A stretch of 64,000 nucleotides of DNA, from contig NHZP01000020.1 of assembly GCA_003313425.1 (NCBI GenBank), positions 434,001-498,000 of the forward strand. The letters are read 5' to 3'. Both the position numbers and the translations under genes were made by a program. Under the pieces are notes generated by a model that saw nothing but the letters and a program-made list of their open reading frames with translations, ran no database searches and was not told the DNA's origin. Origin of the DNA: Pseudopyrenochaeta lycopersici. Taxonomy: Eukaryota > Ascomycota > Dothideomycetes > Pleosporales > Pseudopyrenochaetaceae. Shown here piece by piece: positions 1 through 12,200 of the stretch (its first letter is position 1; each line of letters begins with the position of its first letter).

Positions 1-204
1 GACCCGCAGAAGCGACGCGGCATGGCCCAAGCGTTTGCCTTTTAGACCCAACGTTTCCCCGTCCTCTGCGTTCCCACGTTCCTCGTCCTCGCCCCTAATC
101 GCCCCGTTTCCTCTCACGGCCGCGCTCACGACGCCGTTTGCGCTTCTCTGCCCGGCCCTCCAGTCCCGAATTACTCGCGGAATTCTCCAGGACCCGCAGC
201 CACA
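1..204. promoter_or_regulatory. 5' flank and leader of RTF1
   Basis: This stretch lies directly upstream of the RTF1 start codon. It is rich in C and T (runs such as cctcgtcctcgcccc near 80-95), as is usual for leaders and core promoters of highly used filamentous-fungal genes. No TATA box is evident. An ATG near position 22 is followed by stops and is not in frame with RTF1. The boundary between promoter and leader cannot be placed from sequence alone. Confidence 0.4.
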
Positions 205-1885
205 ATGTCTGCCGATGACATTGACGATGAGCTCTTCGCCCTCGCCGGCGGTGACGAAGACGCCGACATCGAAGAAGGTGAAGCGTGAGTGCCCTCTCTC
301 ACTTCGTCCGCCTTTCATCTACCCACTTCCTATTGCATCTCGGCCTCAACTTGCAACACCCGGCCGGCTGCTGCTCCGCCTGGCACCCCCTTCTGCAGCA
401 CCATGCTGACCCCACCCAGCTCGTCGCCCGCAGCCTCGTCGCCAAATTCGCTAGGCTCCGATGCCATGGACGAGTCAGACTCAGACCGCGACGATGACGT
501 ACCGGAACGGAACGCAGACGTCCCCTATCCCCTCGAGGGCAAGTACATGGACGAGACCGACAAGCGGAGGATCATGGGCCTGTCGCAGCTGGAGCGAGAA
601 GAGATCCTGGGACAGCGTGCCGAGGAGATGAGCAGAGCCAACTTCCAGGCAGAGCTGGCCAGGCGCGCAATCACTGCGCAGAACGACCGGAAGCGGAAGG
701 CCGACTCTGAGGAACCCGATGACGCTATGCACAAGAGCAGTCGCCCCAAGGTCCAGCCGAGGAAGAACGAGAAGCTGGAGGCATACAAGCGTGAACGAGA
801 GCAGCGCGGCCAACAGCGACAGCGCCAAGACGACCGTCGCAATGGCCGCCGCCGGTCCAGCTCGGCGGATAGAGATGGCGGCTCAGATCTCGACGCCGAT
901 GGCGAGAGCGACGTCGAGTGGGACGACCGAGTACCAGAAAAGGCCCGTGAAGAGCAGCCTGCAACACTTCGTGACTTTGAGTCTGTTCGTGTTGGTCGAG
1001 GCTTCTTCTCTGAAGTCTGCTTCTATCCTGGCTTTGAAGAGGCTATGACTGGGACTTTTGGACGAGTCGGCGTGGGCCAGGACTCCCAGCGACGAACGCT
1101 GTACAAGATGGCCCAGATCAAGGGTATGTGCATAGACATCGGGCAGACGGCCATTGCTAACGCATAGTACAGGCTTCTCAACAGGCAAGCCCTACGTCTT
1201 CGAAGGCAAGAACGGCCAACGTATCGCCACCGACCAATATGTTGTCGCACAACACGGCTCTGTGAAGAAGGACTACCAGTTCCAATTCTTATCGAACCAG
1301 CGCTTTGCAGAGGGCGACCTTGATATCTATCGGCAGTCGCTGTCAGAAATCAACGCCAAGGTCCCCACCCAGGCCTTTTTGCAGAAGAAATACAACGATC
1401 TCAAGAACCTTCAGAACCACTACTGGACCGATGCAGACATTAGCGCGCGTATCGCAAAGTCGAAGAAATATGCTCATCTCCTCCAGCGCGGCAACTCTGA
1501 CGCCCAACCCAAGATTGCCACGCAGTCAGAAACCGCCGCGGCTCAAATCGCAGAGCTCAATCGCAAGAACCGCCTACTGGACGCAGAGCGTGTGCGCAAG
1601 GCACAGATCGAGCAACAACGCCAGAAGAAGATTGACCAGAAGAGAGAAGCCGCCAGGCGAAAAGCAGAAGAGGAGGCCAAGAAGGCGCAAGAAGAGGCTG
1701 CTCTTAAGAAGAACAACTTAGACGTCGACGCCCTGTTCGATGGCGATGGCTCATCAAGAGCAACTACACCGAAGCCTCAAGACAAGAAGAAGACGGAGAG
1801 GAAAGGCTTGCCGACGTTTAGGAAGCCGAAGATGGATGATGATATCCTTGCAAGCATGGATATTGGTGTCGATATTGAGATTTGA
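205..1885 (+). CDS. RTF1: RNA polymerase-associated protein Rtf1 (Paf1 complex, Plus3 domain)
   Basis: Three exons, 205-284, 399-1123 and 1173-1885, give 505 residues; donors are GTGAGT and GTATGT and both junction phases agree. Rtf1 is the Paf1-complex subunit that couples elongating RNA polymerase II to histone H2B ubiquitylation and recruits Chd1; it acts in the nucleus. The N-terminus is acidic (MSADDIDDELFALAGG). Residues about 72-120 (KYMDETDKRR ... QLEREEILGQR) match the histone modification domain. The Plus3 domain starts near residue 213 (LRDFESVRVGR) and runs across the second intron to about 340. A highly charged coiled coil of R, K, E and Q fills residues about 380-450, and the C-terminus is short and acidic. 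The start was chosen because exon 1 opens with the acidic N-terminus typical of the family and splices in phase. The gene converges with the Osh3-like gene. Family assignment is secure; the exact N-terminus is inferred. Confidence 0.93.
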
Positions 1886-2826
1886 GCAAAAACGACATTC
1901 AACTTCTGGAGAGTCTGTTTATGTGCATTTCAACGCGATAAACACGAGTGTGATTCAGTCATTGATCATTGATTCGATTCAGTCATTGACATTGATTCGA
2001 TTCAGTCATTGACATTGATTCGATTCAGTCATTGACATTGATTCGATTCAGTCATTGACATTGATTCGATTCAGTCATTGACATTGATTCGATCATTGAT
2101 TCAGTCATTGATTCAACTTGCACCTCTTGCCCTTCTGCCACCTGAAGACTTGTATCAGCGGCACTCTCTTGTGTATTATTCCACCCATTTTTTCCATCAC
2201 ACTTCATCCTCCTCCAAGACTAAAAGTGAGAGTTTTGATCAGCATTGCATTGCGCGGCGTTGGGAATCATGTCCTCTTTTTGTCATTGTCCACTTTGGGG
2301 CCTTACGGACTTTTTTGTTCTCATCATTCCAATGACATGGGTTGGTGCTGTCGCCCATACCACACTATGTCATACCACATCATCACATCACACGATATCA
2401 TATTATATCATACTCATTTTGAGTAGCCGCAATAGACTAAGGCGAATAAGCATTCTTCTCCTCACATTCTTGATCCCGATAAGCTTGTGATGTGATCTTG
2501 GCATGGTAATTTTGCATTACATCAGTAAGAAAGGGGTAATTGAGTCGATAGAGGGTGGACATGCATACGTCTTTGTCACAGACTACATCTAACACCATCA
2601 ATTCTTTTTATTTGCTCTTGGAAGAATCGCTATCCGCATCAGCCTCATCTGAGCAACCGATCATTCATCCTCATTATCGTCATAACCGAATACCACATGT
2701 ATCGTTTCTAATGCACGTTCGTGTTTACAATCATGCCCATGGCAGTGCCAGGCCAGTGCCATGCCATTGCCATGCCATTGCCAATCGCTTCAAAACTGTC
2801 ATTCCTTTCAAGTCTGAAATGCTGCG
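1886..2826. other. Convergent intergenic region between RTF1 and OSH3-like gene
   Basis: The stretch separates two 3' ends and holds both 3' untranslated regions. It contains the 23-bp tandem repeat annotated separately, an AT-rich patch around 2370-2420 (catatcatattatatcata-like), and short imperfect direct repeats built on catgccattgc at about 2735-2790. Open frames here are short and of low complexity, and no gene is supported. Confidence 0.6.
1971..2095. repeat. 23-bp tandem repeat, five copies plus a partial sixth
   Basis: The unit gattcgattcagtcattga followed by catt (23 bp period) begins at 1971, 1994, 2017, 2040 and 2063. A truncated copy starts at 2086. The full copies are essentially identical. 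Degenerate half-units (tgattcagtcattgat) flank the array on both sides at about 1951 and 2098. It lies 85 bp after the RTF1 stop, so it may be transcribed in the 3' untranslated region. This is a minisatellite; the copy number probably varies between strains. Confidence 0.93.
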
Positions 2827-5800
2827 CTACGTCTGGAATACGTCCGTGAGCCCCTCCCAATCCCCTCTTTCTCTAGTCTCCCAGTAACCGTCTTTGCCCC
2901 CCTTTAATCGCCAAATCTCCTCATCGCCCAAGGTAGCAGCCTCGGCAGCATCGACCAGGGTGAACCAGCGCGGTTTCCATTCTTCGCCGTGTTCTTCCAT
3001 GACTCTCCGCCTGGCCCGCTGGCGCTCCTCCAACCTGGCCTTGAGGGCTTCGGCGCGATCGACATCGCCGTCTTCGAGCGCGCGCTGGTCGGGCCGGAGG
3101 CGGCAGTCCGTGGGCGCGATGCGGCTTTCTTCAATGGGCGTTATTTGGTTGAGGGAGGCGGCGAAGGTGGTCAAGCCGTAGTGCTTCTCTGCCTTGTCCA
3201 CGAGGTCGCCTACTTTCCATACAGACTTGCCGGTCGGCTGGCCATTCGCTGTTAACTCCAAGCTCGACGTCCATTTGCCCACCGCACCCATGGGGAGTAC
3301 AGAGCCGGTGCCGTCAAATACTTGAACAGATACATCCTCAGAGCGTCCGGCAAACATGCCTCCAGCTTTGAATGTGCACACTGCCTTTGCGCCGGTAGTC
3401 TCGCTGGTGATGGTCATTGTACCGCTCGGCTCCACGTATTTTTCGCCTGCAATGACATTCCTGAGGTAGGTCGTGGCAATTGTCCACGAAAAATGTTCGC
3501 CTGACCCGTGCATGAAGATGCGAATCCGACCATCCGTGTTCAATTCCGCACTCTTGCCCCAAAACTTCTGTACCGGGGTAGGGGATTGTACAAATGTCCA
3601 TTCCTGCGCTTCGGCTTGACAAGCCATGCGTACGGGGCGATGTACCACCTTCTCCGCAAAGAATCGGTATCCTTTGTCTTCACGGACAAGTTCGTAAGTT
3701 TCACCAAGCATAGGATTAAAAGGCTTGCGGATAGCACGGTCCTTAACGCGCATATTGCTGAAGCACGAGATGGCGAATGCTGCCATGTAGACAAGACGTT
3801 CGCCTGTTTCAGGGGCGGCGGTGACGGCGGCATCGAGAAGCTCGCTATACTCAAGCTGCTCGGCGAGTCGCTGGAGGGCGGATGTAGGTTCGTTGGCGGA
3901 CACGGGCATAGCGATAGTAGACAGGTCTTTGCCGACGTTCTTTCGGAAGAAGGCTATGAGACTTGGCGGCATGACCTTGGGAGGTTGAACAGTTTTGCGG
4001 CGTTGGACAGGCTTGAGAGGTAGAGGGGAAAGGGACTTGGGCCGAGTAGGAAAGAGTGCGGGAGCGGCATCTCGAGATAGGCGGACACGATCAATTACTC
4101 CTAGTTCTCCGTGGTGTGAAGATGACTCCGATTCGCTGTCTGACTCGGAATCTTGCTCGTTGTCGTGGTGGCGTTCGTCTTCTCCACTATCGCGCCGGAT
4201 GGTGAGGAGTTGCGATTTGGCTGCGTCGCCGTCTTGCGCATCGAAAAATTCATCGGCAGATTCAAAGGACTCAAAGCTATGGCGAGAAGGTGCAGCAGAG
4301 AGAGGAGCAGGTTGTCGGCGCTGCTTGCTTTCATTGATGAGATCTGAAAACTCCTGGATAGCAGAGTCAAGATCCCGAAGCAAAGCCATGCAATTGTCGT
4401 GTACACCATCTTCTTGTGACTTTAATGAAGTGCTTGAACGGCCATTGCGCTTGGGGACAGAAAGATTTCCATTCGCCGGAACATTTGCAGGTAGAGAAGG
4501 AACGGGAGGCGCAAGGCTAGGCGACGCAAGTCCCATTTGTGCGGAGGCACTTCTCTTGAACAAGCCCGATGGGCTTTGGCCTCCGGAGGCGCTGGGTTTG
4601 CGCTTCCAGAAAGCTGTCTTCTCGGGGGCTCTGACCTCGGGGAAGTAGTCGGTCGATTCTGATTCTGTTGGCGTCGGCGATAGGCTGTCGTTCAATCTAC
4701 TGATTCCCAGACCAGCTGACGAGTTGTACTTTGGATCGGTTTCCTGAGCAAGTCTTCGGACTGCGTCTCTGGTTCCTGCGACTCTTCCCACAAGCGCTTC
4801 GACTCTCGCCCATTCATTCTCTTCAGCCGCGTTCAGGACGTGTCCTACACTCTGAAACGGACTGTCTTTGATCTGTAATGTGGGTGATGAGACCAACCCA
4901 GCTGTGCGAGAGGCCCGATCAAGCGCATCTCTCCACATTTTGAAGTCTTTTGCATTGTTCGCCCTCAAATGCCAGATCTCGGCCCCAGAATCAACTGATA
5001 TTTCTCTTGTTTCCTCATTTGCTCCAATTGCGGCTAGTGATAAGGGAATCGCTCCACGCAAGGCCGAGGAACGGTCGTTGCGATAGTAGGATAACGTAGA
5101 AGATGTGAAGTCTAGCGAGAAGAAGCGCCTTGCGTGTCCTTGGTTCCTCTTCCTCCGCTTCTTCTGCAGCACTCCCGTAAGGAAGGATGAGCTGGACAGG
5201 CTGCCTTGTTTCGCTCCATGATGGGATTTTGGTCGCTCGGTCAAAGCCTGGGGTAGGGATTCTGAGGACTCGACAGGGCCCATGGACGGACTCGATTTTG
5301 GCAGACTTGTTGAGCTTCCCCCTGCCATGGCCTGAGCATAGTGCATGTGGTGGCCTGACTTTGGCGGCGCGTTGGACGGATACGTCATAAGAACAAAGGT
5401 TGCTGTCTTTGAGACGGTCTTGGAGAAGGTGTTGTCAAACACCATGCCATACATGCCACCCTCGCCCTTGGGGACGTCGTATGTGCCCATTGACACCTGG
5501 TCGGCCTCGCACTTGCCATGCCAGTGTACCTGCTTCAGGCCAATTGCTGACAGCTTCTCCAACACGACTGTTCTGTCGTTTCTCGACGTTGACGAGCCTC
5601 GTCCGCGTGTGCCAGGTGGCACCTCGAGGGCTGGTGTGGCGGGCCCGGCCTCGAAGGTGACAGAGGGCGGTAAGTGTGGTGTTGCGCCGGTTGCGGTTCC
5701 TGGGTGCTTGAATATGCCAAAGTTTAGCGACTTCTTGTGCGGCTGTATGCTCCATGATATTGTGTGTCCCGCCGAGACATTGACCCAGCGGACAAGATAG

Positions 5801-5885
5801 GACTGAAGCTTCGATTAGCCAAGAAACACAGCCGGGCAAGTCTGCATACCTTGCTGTGCACTTCGATGTTCTCCATTCCCGCCAT
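2827..5885 (-). CDS. OSH3: Oxysterol-binding protein-related protein, Osh3 type (GOLD-PH-FFAT-ORD)
   Basis: Two exons on the minus strand, 5850-5885 and 2827-5802, separated by a 47-nt intron, give 1003 residues. The short first exon (MAGMENIEVHSK) is needed to complete the GOLD domain, which spans residues about 13-160. A PH domain covers about 218-311 (GVLQKKRRKRN ... WRDALDRAS). An FFAT motif, EFFDAQD at about 530-536, predicts binding to the ER protein Scs2/VAP. The lipid-transfer ORD occupies about 617-990. This order matches yeast Osh3, which acts at ER-plasma membrane contacts in PI4P and Sac1 control. The usual signature EQVSHHPP is altered to EKVVHRPV at about 729-736, so the second histidine is replaced by arginine. 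Serine- and acid-rich linkers join the domains. OSH3 as symbol rests on domain order, not on an alignment. Confidence 0.9.
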
Positions 5886-7607
5886 GATTCCCAGCTGTCG
5901 CGACCACCTGTTGGTCTTGGTATGCTGTTAAGTTGAGGCTGGAGTGTCTGGCGCGGGGCTTCGGTGCCTGCAGAGGGCGACGGTCTTAAGCAACGCCCGG
6001 CGGAGCAGCAAGAGCGGAACGCAACGGTACCTGATGCTTCAGCGCGCGGACATTACGGGCGGTTGACGAGGTGGAGGTAGCGTAAGCGTAAAATGGCGGG
6101 CTGGCAGAACCTGAATGTCCACGGTTGTGCCTGGTCAGTCGGTGCGTCGTACGGCCGAGGGAACCAAGGGCGGCGAAGGGACAGTCGAGGGGATGGCAAA
6201 TTCTAATACGTCCAGTCTGACTTGAGCTTCACGTCACGGCACTTCAAGCCATTTGTATTCAACCAAGCATTGTTGCTGCCTCGCCGCAACCGAGCGGGCA
6301 CAATTCATACGCTGCATACGCGGCTGGGAGCATGGCAACTCGGGCCCATCCTTCAGCCCTACGCCATGCCTGTCAGCCACACCATTATTCATTCCTGCTG
6401 CCCATTTTAGCTGCTGAGCTAATCGCACTCTCCGGCTTGCTCCCTCTTTCGAGTCTCTTTATCATCATCAACCGCTTTCTGGAACCTACTTAGTTCTCGG
6501 TTCGGGCCTTCACGCACATCCAAAGCGCGCTGGGCACGCCCTCGCTCAGCGCTCATCGCGATGACGTGAAAAGTGGTATGCCTCGGTCAGCGCGATTTCT
6601 TTTCAGCCTCCCGAGCCATCCGACTTGGTTCCTTGTTTGACGATCTCTTTCATCATACGTCGTGCACGGCCGAGTCGCAACTTGCTCCAACCTCGTGATG
6701 GCTCGTTTCACCAGCTGGAACCGTCGGGGGCCCGGTTTTTCGACCTCATAGTGCAAATACGCCGTATGAGTCGTTCACGCTTTACGATCAGTGACCTTGC
6801 AACATGAGCTAACCTAGGTTGCTTTAAGCGTCACAAATACCACAATCAGTCGGTCGGTACCTGGTCTGTTCTTGAGCACGTATTTACACCTGCCTTTATT
6901 GGAGCATTTTCTGCACCTGTGTCAGCAGTTCCAACCAATTGTTTACGACTTTCAATCCTGGCATTGCTCTGCAGGTACGGTTGTCCTCACTATCGATATT
7001 GTGAGCGCACCTCGAATTTGAGGCTGGGCCACTTATTCCCTTACTCTGGGATACGCTTTGCCTCTCGGGACACGGAGCACAACTCCCTCCCAATTCGCTT
7101 CCAGGGTCAAAGCATGGGCATCCTCTTGTCCGACCATACCTTTCCTTATGTCTACTACGCCTACTTTTAAGTTTTATTATTTATGTCCAGAAAACTGTAT
7201 CCAAAAAACTATATCCAAATGTCTTTCACGTCAATGTACCCTTCGTCTTTGCAGAGACGAAGCATCGTGCACACTCTACTTGTCTCAGACAAGCATTGCT
7301 TTCTGCACACTTGCACGTGGCCCGTAGTGCATTGCAAATACCTTTTTAAAGTTATTCCGCAATTCTTCGGTCTGATTTCCGTGCTGCCACTAATTTGTGG
7401 GGTACTGTAGCTTAATCAATTTAATCTAATCTACCTGGTTCGCACCGGTATGTGTCGTCTAGTTCCGCAACCCCGGTTAGACAGGTACTTGCATCATTTC
7501 GAATGCCCTACTTAATAGCCTCATTCTATCTCCCAAGAAATTTCAAGTATTCTTGGATCAACCTCGTCAGTTCCAGTTTGTTTCACTGTCCAATCACATT
7601 TGCCATC
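5886..7607. other. Gene-free region between divergent OSH3-like and esterase genes
   Basis: About 1.7 kb separates two divergent start codons and must hold both promoters. Short open frames on both strands have no recognisable domains, and their composition does not resemble the neighbouring genes. The half near the esterase (7150-7600) is AT-richer, with runs like tttttaaag near 7350. No RNA gene, repeat array or transposon feature was seen. Confidence 0.5.
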
Positions 7608-8735
7608 ATGGTCAAGCCAATTGTTCTTGCTTTGTCACTTGCGCCCTTTGCTCTTGCAGCACCTCGCCAGGAGACTTCGTGGTACGGATGGAAAAATGTT
7701 AAGCAACTCTTCGTCTTGTAAGCAACTCAGACCACCGTCATGCTGTATACTGAACGACGCCCAGTGGCGATTCATACACCCAGACTGGATTTGATGTGAA
7801 AGGCACTCAACCAAGTGCTTCGAACCCCTTCGGTAACCCACCATACCCGTAGGTTTAACTCCATGTTCCACCTCAACACCACAACTAACCTTAAGAAAGT
7901 GGGTGGACATCAGCGAATGGTCCTAACTGGGTCGGTTTCCTCACCACCACATACAATGCTAGTGCCCTCCTAACATACAACGTCGCCCATGGTGGTGCCA
8001 CTGTTGATTCTGCTCTCGTAACCCCTTTTGCACCCACCGTGCTTTCGCTTAAAGACCAAGTGCAATCCTTGTTCTTGCCCACCTATGGCAGCCACCCCGC
8101 AACTGCACCCTGGACTTCCCAATCCTCGCTGTTTGCCTTCTTCATCGGCATCAACGATGTCGGAAACAGCTGGTGGCTCAACAACGCTACCCTCTACGAT
8201 GCCATCTTCTCTACATATGAAGGCCTTCTTGATCAAGTCTACGCAACTGGAGCCCGCAACTTCCTATTCCTCAGCACACCACCAGTAAACCTTGCACCCC
8301 TCACCTTGAGCCAGAACGACAACGGATACGCAAAGGAACACGAAGGCATCGTGATCCAGGACTGGAACAAGCGCTTGAACGCTCTATCAACAGCCTTCAA
8401 GGCCAAGCACACCGGCGTGACCGTCTTCGTGCATGACACATGGGGTGTGTACAACAGCGTGATTGCAAACCCGAAGAGCTTTGAGCAGACCGCTGGATTG
8501 AAGAACGTGACTGGATTCTGCAGCGCGTACGCGAGGTAAGTGAATCCAAATAGCTATATTTCAAACGCCTCAAAAAGACTATGCACTAATGCTGTACAGT
8601 GGCACACCAGCCTGGGACACCAAAGATGCAAGCTGTGCCTATGCTGTCAACGAGTACCTGTGGCTGAACGATCTGCACCCTACCTACCCAGTGCACAACG
8701 CTACCGCGGCCTCGATCGCCAAGCTCCTCAAGTGA
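7608..8735 (+). CDS. Secreted SGNH-hydrolase esterase (GDSL lipase/carbohydrate esterase 16-like)
   Basis: Four exons, 7608-7717, 7765-7848, 7900-8535 and 8600-8735, give 321 residues with consistent phases. Residues 1-17 ([17 protein letters not shown]) form a signal peptide, so the enzyme is secreted. The SGNH blocks are all present: FGDSYTQTG is completed by splicing exon 1 to exon 2 (catalytic Ser), HGGATVDS holds the block II glycine, GINDVGNS holds the block III asparagine, and DLHPT near the C-terminus holds the catalytic Asp and His. Several N-glycosylation sequons follow. This spacing fits fungal CE16 acetylesterases, which remove acetyl groups from hemicellulose oligosaccharides; the exact substrate is not fixed by the sequence. 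Other GDSL lipases of similar length are the alternative. It stands alone between a long promoter region and the 3' end of the NACHT-TPR gene. Confidence 0.88.
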
Positions 8736-9208
8736 GCGCACCATGTCCTTCTGAGCTACAAGCAAGGTGCTGATCAGAGTCATAGGAAGCGCAGATGAGC
8801 TAAGCAAGGTGTTGGATAGAGTCAAAGGAACCGTAAGGTTTAAGCTTTGATAGTGAGATTGGGTTCATTGTATATATTCTTCTCCAAAGAAAAACCACTA
8901 TCGGCAGACTTTCGCTGTACATACGATTCAGATTCTTGGACATATCTTGGCAGGATTAGACAATCACGCCAATCCCGCCTTCGATTTATCGAAATTATAG
9001 AACGACTTTGCATTTTGCTACAATTTTTCGTAACAATTTTTTGCATAAGAGAGCAGTGCAATCGTGCTCGTTGAAAAGTGATGTGAAGCAAACAGAAACA
9101 GCGCCCTGTCATCCTCATTAAGCTTACCCGTCTCAATTTGAGAGCTCCACAATACAATATTATTACCTCATTTTACTCCCACATTCCTACACATCAGCAA
9201 TTACTCCC
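8736..9208. other. Convergent intergenic region (esterase and NACHT-TPR 3' ends)
   Basis: A stretch of 473 bp lies between two stop codons of convergent genes. The centre (8990-9060) is T- and A-rich, as expected for 3' untranslated regions and polyadenylation signals. The word agctaagcaaggtgttggataga around 8798-8820 partly repeats the preceding gagctacaagcaaggtgctgatcagagtc block. No gene or RNA element was seen. Confidence 0.5.
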
Positions 9209-12200
9209 CTACTGCACACTGTTCTGCACACCTCCAGCACCACCCTGCTGCACCCTCTGTGCATCCAGAATCAATCTATCACTCCCAAATCCCCAGTCCC
9301 TCACACCTCCAAACCCTCCCTCATTCGACTCCGCCTTCCCACTTCCAAACGCCTTCGCATCCCACTTCTCCGTCCCCTCGACGCCCTTCCACTGTGCCTC
9401 TGCGCCAAACACGCGGAAAACCTGTGCATTGAGACGCTCATAGTCGTCGTACGGCTTCGGCCAGCCACCGAGGCGCTGGTACGCTAGCTTCAAGAGGTGG
9501 AGATGGCGGAGGGCGATGGTGGATCTATCGATTCCTGAGGTTGAAGGGGTGGACTGTGGTGTGTTGGGGGATGGTTTAATGGATACGCCTTCGCGGGCTA
9601 AGAGCGCCGCGGCGGTGTCGAGCTCGTCGTCGTCGTCACTGTCTTCGCCGGAGCCGTGCTCGTGGACGACTAAACGGAGGATGTCTTCGTGGACGCCGAC
9701 GGCCTTCTTGAAGTAGTCTTGTGCCAGACCTGCCGTCTTTTCGCCCTTGGCTGCTTGCGCTTGGTAGGCCTGTCCCGTCGATGTGTAAAGCTGGGCGAGC
9801 AGCTCGTATGTTTCGATTGTGACGGGAGCGCGTGGGCCGCGGGCGCGGCGCATGTTGTACGCAATGTCTTCGGCGAGACGGATAGCTTTGACGGGGTGGC
9901 CAGCGAGGTAGCGAGCGCAGATGAGACGGCGGCCAAGGTTGAGGAGGACTTCGGCGGGCCAGGAGCGTTGGGCGTCGCGGGTTTGCCAGAGTGTGGTTAG
10001 GAGCCACTGTGATATATGTCAGTATTGGTTATCCTGAGATGATGGACGGTGGTGTTTTGCATGCTAATGGACACCATCTCGAATCTTCACAAAAGTATCT
10101 TCGATAAATTCAAGGAACTTTGCCATTGGAACAATCCAACGAAAATGCACCTTGCATGATCCAGCCTTATGTGTGCAGTGATGAATATAACGGAAGATGA
10201 ACTCACCTCCAGCGTCTCGTAGTCCTCTTGCTCGCCCAGCAAAACAGATAGACGGCTCAATTCGTACAATTGAACCTGCGCAAAGTTGATTTCAAGCTTC
10301 TTGCAAATTTCCAGAATCCTCTTGACAATTCTGTTCGATAGCTCGAGCATCTTCTTGCGGAGGGCAGCATCGGGACACTTCTCGCCGTCACGGCCGACTA
10401 GCAGCGAAGCAAGCTTGAAGCCCATACTAATAGCGCGTGGGCCATTGTAGCCATCGTGCTTGGATGCGTAAAGGAAGCCAAGGTTAGCGATATCGTAAGC
10501 CTCAGGGAACTTCTTGGCCTTGGTGAGCTTAGTGACACTGTCATTGCTCGCGAGGATGACAGAACGGTTGAAGTTTTTGTTACGTCCGTTACCTAGGTGG
10601 TCCAGAATACCGATGATGAAGATGCGTGGCGACTCCTTGCTAAGTGTGTTAAGGTCTTGTGCATCACGTTTGACGAACAGACCAACAGCTTGCTCTTCAA
10701 CAACGCTGATCAACTCCTGCTGCCCGTTGCGGCGCAGGAACCAGCGAAGAGGAGCAGCTGCGAGGAGAATATTTGTCAAGCTCTCGTTGTTGAGCAGAGT
10801 CTGGCGGAACTGCTCGAAATAGATGTACTGTGTACAGTAAGTGTATGCTTTACACGCAATTTGTACATGAATACTTACTTCCATGGTGAGATCGGCCATA
10901 ATCTCAGCGAATGTGATGCTCAGGTCCGCTCGAGTATTGTACTGCAAAGAAGCAAGGAAGGCCAGAGCAGTACGGCTGCTCTTTGTCAAGTCGAACGACC
11001 ATTTCGATGCATAACGAGACTCCTTAGCGCAAATCTGGCGATGTAGCTCCTGGACAAGGCTGTGTGCAGTGCTAGTCTGCTCAATAGAGCGAAATGTCGA
11101 CGCGATAGAAGCTGCGGATTCGATTTGCTTTTGCGACGAAGTTTCCTTCGAGATAATCTCAGATACCGCTGTGGTGAGTTTCTTCACAGCGAGGTCCGAC
11201 TTCTGCTGGCGACTGTACAGAGTGGAAATCTCTCTCAAGTGGGTTAGAGATTGCTCGTGACTATAACCATAGACTTGCGTCGATTCCTGGAGCTGCGACT
11301 CAGTCATGCTCAGAGCACGCTGGATAGTCTCCTCTTTCATACTGCTGGACGACGAGGATTTCAATTGGCGTACGTATAGTGAGGACAGAGCTTGATTGAT
11401 CTCTGAGTGGCTGATCCTAGTGGTAGTAGTCTTCGATGACTTGGAAGCCGCCTCGTAGAGAGCAATAGCCTCAGAAGCATGTTCCTCGCTTCGCTGAGAC
11501 ACTTGTGCAAGAGCAAGTGTTGCCTCCACCGAGATGGTGGACTCGGCTCCAAAGACTGCAGTGGCCGTGGTGCGATACTCCTTTGTGACCTTGTGTAGCT
11601 CTGACCAGCTGGCCTTTGTCTCCTCAAGGCACTGATAATAGCGTTCATACAGTGTCTGGACAAACTTCACCTCGCTGAATATCTTGTGCTCCTTGGTCTG
11701 GCGAACGAAGGTATTCCAAAGCACGCGGTAGATGCTGACTGCTTCTGAATATCTCCTATCTTCCCAGTAGGTGGTAGTCACGATAATAATTGCTTCCAGG
11801 GCATCCTTATGGCAGATTTCTGAGTCCTTATTCAGGCTAGTGATAATTTGGAGGTACTGAAGATTGAAGTATGCGGTCAGTGTGTTTCACATGCAGTTAA
11901 TGCAAGGGAAATACGTACATAATCGATCCAATAACTGTGGTTTCTGGGATGACTATGACATCTGCGGGCCAAGATGTATAAGGTTTGGATAGTAAGGCTA
12001 TGAGCATGTCCTAAACGTGCGCGGTATACCTAGAGCAGGCGAAACCGTTAGTAAATGTTGTAATCATTTAAATGATACAGCGAACATTAGAAGAAATCAA
12101 CGTAGAACATATTCTGGATCCTTGACACTTTGCAAGCACCTAAGAAAGATCTGCTTTATCGCAAGGGAACGTACCACAAGTATCTCCTGAAAGGTGCTGA

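Noticed and set aside
1971..2095. CRISPR-like array
   Set aside because: The copies follow one another without spacers, so this is a simple tandem repeat in a eukaryotic genome.
2735..2790. Short catgccattgc-type direct repeats
   Set aside because: Copies are short and imperfect; no clear unit or function.
3508..4648. Plus-strand open frames of 171 and 217 codons
   Set aside because: Both are antisense to the Osh3-like coding exon and have no domain.
12121..12174. Alternative 35- or 47-nt introns at the 3' end of the 12175-15365 exon
   Set aside because: They would leave a tiny extra exon and break the repeat pattern, while the single 145-nt intron restores it with correct phase.
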